NCBI GenBank assembly: GCA_937926205.1
Contig: CALEYL010000031.1
Span: 87,650-151,649, forward strand
DNA from: an uncultured Saprospiraceae bacterium
GTDB lineage: Bacteria > Bacteroidota > Bacteroidia > Chitinophagales > Saprospiraceae
Direction: 5' to 3'
DNA: 64,000 bases
The translations under genes and the position numbers were made by a program. The notes beneath the pieces are model-generated. The model saw only the letters and a program-made list of their open reading frames with translations. It had not been told where the DNA came from and searched no databases. Below, in pieces: positions 61,670 through 64,000 of the stretch (position 1 is its first letter; each line of letters starts with the position of its first letter).

Positions 61670-64000
61670 TCAATACAGGAATAATGACACTCCTATTCGA
61701 GGCGGCTGAAAAGGTGTTACACCTGTATGGTAAGGCAAAGACCTTGTAAATCCCGGCAGGCGTATTTCCAGAAAACGATGATTTCCAAAGCGGATTTGCA
61801 TTCCTCTATTTAAACTAAACTGATTAAATACCAGAAATTTGCTGCCACCGGCCCGGGATCCGGAGAGTCGAGGAGACATGAAAGGAATCAAAACAGAAAT
61901 CTCCTCTGAGGAACAACCATTTCCTAAATCTTCTGTAATCCTAATGGAATAATTTCCGGCGCCCAAGCCGGTAATTGTAAATTCAGTCGAATTTGCGGTG
62001 CTGTGGAATATCCCGTTGACCAGTACGATCACTGGCAACAGTACACTATTAGGCACTATTCTCAAAACAACCATGCCATCCGAGCCACTTGGAGAAGATG
62101 GCGGAGTAATCTCTAAAACCTCCAAAATATAAGGCGCATCTACCAGAATTGTTTGCTCACAAGCACTACTGTTCCCACAATCATCCGTTGCTACCCAATT
62201 GCGAATAAGGGTTCCTGCACAATTTGTAAACCCACTTATATCGTCTTCAAAAACCGTAGAAACCGGATTACCACATGGATCACTGACAATGGGTTCTCCT
62301 GTTATCCCCGGATCCAAATGATCACCATAGGCAACAGTTATGGTTGGCGGACAGGAAATCAAAGGAGCATCCATGTCTGTAAGGGTTATCACCTGAGTAC
62401 AGGATGCCGTATTCCCGGACATATCTGCCGCCATCCAGGTTCTTTGAAGCGTTTGGTCACAAGAAGGCCCTGCAGTAAAATCATTAAAAGAAATCACAAG
62501 CTGGCCCAATGGCGTACAATTGTCCGTCGCAGTAGCTGTCCCCGTCACCGATGGATCGGTGGAGCTGCCGCAGGGTATCGTTATTGCTGCAGGACAAGTT
62601 ATTACCGGCGCGATTCCATCGCTGTACATAATGGTCTGGTTGCATGAAGACGCATTCCCTGCCAAATCCGTCGCCGTCCAGGTGCGGATGATCTGATTGG
62701 TGGATGGCTGATCCGTAAACGTAATCGAAAGCTGGCCCAATGGTGTGCAATTGTCCGTCGCAGTAGCCATACCCGTCACCGATGGATCGGTAGAGCTGCC
62801 GCAGGGTATCGTTATTGCTGCAGGGCAAGTTATTACCGGCGCGATCCCATCGCTGTACACAATGGTCTGGTTGCACGAAGACGCATTCCCAACCAAATCC
62901 GTCACCGTCCACGTACGAATAATCTGACCATCAGAAGTCTGATCCGTAAACGTAATCGAAAGCTGGCCCGGTGGTGTGCAATTGTCCGTCGCAGTGGCCA
63001 TACCCGTCACCGAAGGATCGGTGGAGCTGCCGCAGGGCACCGTTATTGCTGCAGGACAAGTTATTACCGGCGCTATCCCATCGCTGTACACAATGGTTTG
63101 GTTGCACGAAGACGCATTCCCAGCCAAATCCGTCGCCGTCCACGTACGAATAATCTGACCTTCAGAAGTCTGATCCGTAAACGTAATCGAAAGCTGGCCC
63201 GATGGTGTGCAATTGTCCGTCGCAGTGGCTGTCCCCGTCACCGAAGGATCGGTGGAGCTGCCGCAGGGCACCGTTATTGCTGCAGGACAAGTTATTACCG
63301 GCGCTATCCCATCGCTGTACACAATGGTTTGGTTGCACGAAGACGCATTCCCAGCCAAATCCGTCGCCGTCCACGTACGAATAATCTGACCATCAGAAGT
63401 CTGATCCGTAAACGTAATCGAAAGCTGGCCCGATGGTGTGCAATTGTCCGTCGCAGTGGCTGTCCCCGTCACCGAAGGATCGGTGGAGCTGCCGCAGGGC
63501 ACCGTTATTGCCGCAGGACAACTTATTACCGGCGCTATCCCATCGCTGTACGTAATGGTTTGGTTGCACGAAGACGCATTCCCAACCAAATCCGTCGCCA
63601 TCCAGGTACGAATAATCTGAGCTTCAGAAGTCTGATCCGTAAACGTAATCGAAAGCTGGCCCGATGGTGTGCAATTGTCCGTCGCAGTGGCTGTCCCCGT
63701 CACCGAAGGATCGGTGGAGCTGCCGCAGGGCACCGTTATTGCTGCAGGACAAGTTATTACCGGCGCTATCCCATCGCTGTACACAATGGTTTGGTTGCAC
63801 GAAGACGCATTCCCAGCCAAATCCGTCGCCGTCCACGTACGAATAATCTGACCTTCAGAAGTCTGATCCGTGAATGTAATCGAAAGCTGGCCCGATGGTG
63901 TGCAATTGTCCGTCGCAGTGGCCATACCCGTCACCGAAGGATCGATGGAGCTGCCGCAGGGCACCGTTATTGCCGCAGGACAACTTATTACCGGTGCAAC
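61670..64000 (-). CDS. HYR-like repeat adhesin, C-terminal part (N-terminus beyond the window)
   Basis: The frame is open to base 64000, so at least 776 residues belong to it; no start codon is in the window. Eight HYR/Ig-like modules are visible. The N-terminal-most are near-identical 77-residue units (DGIAPVITCPAAITVPCGSS, then ATDNCTPSGQ, then RTWTATDLAGNASSC). The last two toward the C-terminus are divergent. A SprB-like unit (ITPPSSPSGSDGMVVLRIV to GLGAGNYSIRITEDLGNGCSSEE) follows. The final ~65 residues are basic and contain no type A or B sorting domain, unlike the other adhesins here. An adhesive or matrix role is inferred from the repeats. Confidence 0.85.
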   Translation of the reverse strand, partial: VAPVISCPAAITVPCGSSIDPSVTGMATATDNCTPSGQLSITFTDQTSEGQIIRTWTATDLAGNASSCNQTIVYSDGIAPVITCPAAITVPCGSSTDPSVTGTATATDNCTPSGQLSITFTDQTSEAQIIRTWMATDLVGNASSCNQTITYSDGIAPVISCPAAITVPCGSSTDPSVTGTATATDNCTPSGQLSITFTDQTSDGQIIRTWTATDLAGNASSCNQTIVYSDGIAPVITCPAAITVPCGSSTDPSVTGTATATDNCTPSGQLSITFTDQTSEGQIIRTWTATDLAGNASSCNQTIVYSDGIAPVITCPAAITVPCGSSTDPSVTGMATATDNCTPPGQLSITFTDQTSDGQIIRTWTVTDLVGNASSCNQTIVYSDGIAPVITCPAAITIPCGSSTDPSVTGMATATDNCTPLGQLSITFTDQPSTNQIIRTWTATDLAGNASSCNQTIMYSDGIAPVITCPAAITIPCGSSTDPSVTGTATATDNCTPLGQLVISFNDFTAGPSCDQTLQRTWMAADMSGNTASCTQVITLTDMDAPLISCPPTITVAYGDHLDPGITGEPIVSDPCGNPVSTVFEDDISGFTNCAGTLIRNWVATDDCGNSSACEQTILVDAPYILEVLEITPPSSPSGSDGMVVLRIVPNSVLLPVIVLVNGIFHSTANSTEFTITGLGAGNYSIRITEDLGNGCSSEEISVLIPFMSPRLSGSRAGGSKFLVFNQFSLNRGMQIRFGNHRFLEIRLPGFTRSLPYHTGVTPFQPPRIGVSLFLY
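62490..64000. repeat. 231-bp tandem repeat array inside the HYR-like gene
   Basis: Near-identical DNA blocks recur with a period of exactly 231 bp (77 codons), about six and a half copies to the window edge. Copies toward 62.5 kb show more substitutions than those toward 64 kb. Differences cluster at codons for the SEGQ/SDGQ/SEAQ/STNQ position and a few G/M/L residues. The array continues past the window edge. Confidence 0.9.

Noticed and set aside
62484..63836. Serially repeated 60-70-codon frames on both strands (MDGDGFGWECVF and MQLSVAVAVPVTEG types)
   Set aside because: Out-of-frame readings of the 231-bp tandem array; they repeat only because the DNA repeats.
62490..64000. CRISPR-like regular repeat
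   Set aside because: Units are 231 bp with no spacers and encode in-frame HYR-like protein modules.
1..64000. tRNA, rRNA and riboswitch genes
   Set aside because: No T-loop-like GTTCGAATCC segments in a cloverleaf context and no conserved riboswitch cores were seen in the intergenic spacers by eye; a covariance search was not possible.

Overview
The window comes from a Bacteroidota chromosome, most likely class Saprospiria (Lewinella/Haliscomenobacter-like). The grounds are four proteins that end in type IX secretion (T9SS) sorting domains, very large PKD/Ig-like repeat adhesins, a LytS/LytTR two-component pair, weak Shine-Dalgarno signals, and recurrent TAnnTTTG(C) promoter boxes upstream of genes. 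I saw no rRNA, tRNA, CRISPR array, prophage or insertion sequence. It reads as ordinary chromosome with many secreted proteins and patches of repetitive intergenic DNA.

Layout. 1-5.3 kb: the 5' end of an ECF sigma factor gene, a TonB-C-like secreted protein, a STAS anti-anti-sigma protein, a membrane acyltransferase and a prolyl-oligopeptidase lipoprotein. 5.8-12.8 kb: a 1771-residue T9SS substrate with four complete blue-copper (cupredoxin) sites, then a convergent CotH-family T9SS substrate. 13-16.7 kb: purD, a helical unknown and a FabG-like reductase. 17.3-27.4 kb: a 2560-residue adhesin with about 22 PKD-like repeats, tail to tail (4-bp gap) with a LytTR regulator/histidine kinase/lipoprotein operon. 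27.7-36.9 kb: hutU, a 1535-residue secreted unknown, an outer-membrane barrel and a helical unknown. 37.1-44.4 kb: a T9SS adhesin, two envelope unknowns and GTP-dependent PEP carboxykinase. 44.6-48.5 kb: a small secreted protein, an HNH nuclease/partner pair bracketed by ~142-bp direct repeats, a hypothetical gene and alanine dehydrogenase. 48.6-56.5 kb: a minus-strand series of amidase, a two-TM protein, tpiA, an unusual ClpB-like AAA+ protein and an S8 protease. 57-64 kb: a serine hydrolase, a 939-residue secreted protein built from duplicated unknown modules, and the C-terminal part of an HYR-like adhesin encoded by near-identical 231-bp tandem repeats.

How the genes fit together: metabolism here is scattered single genes (purD, hutU, pckG, ald, tpiA) around carbon/nitrogen entry and gluconeogenesis. 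The dominant theme is surface export. Two regions look least described. One is the four-copper-site surface protein. The other is the ClpB-like protein, whose first ATPase module appears catalytically dead and whose C-terminus resembles release factor 2 without the GGQ motif; it is translationally overlapped with a subtilisin-like protease.
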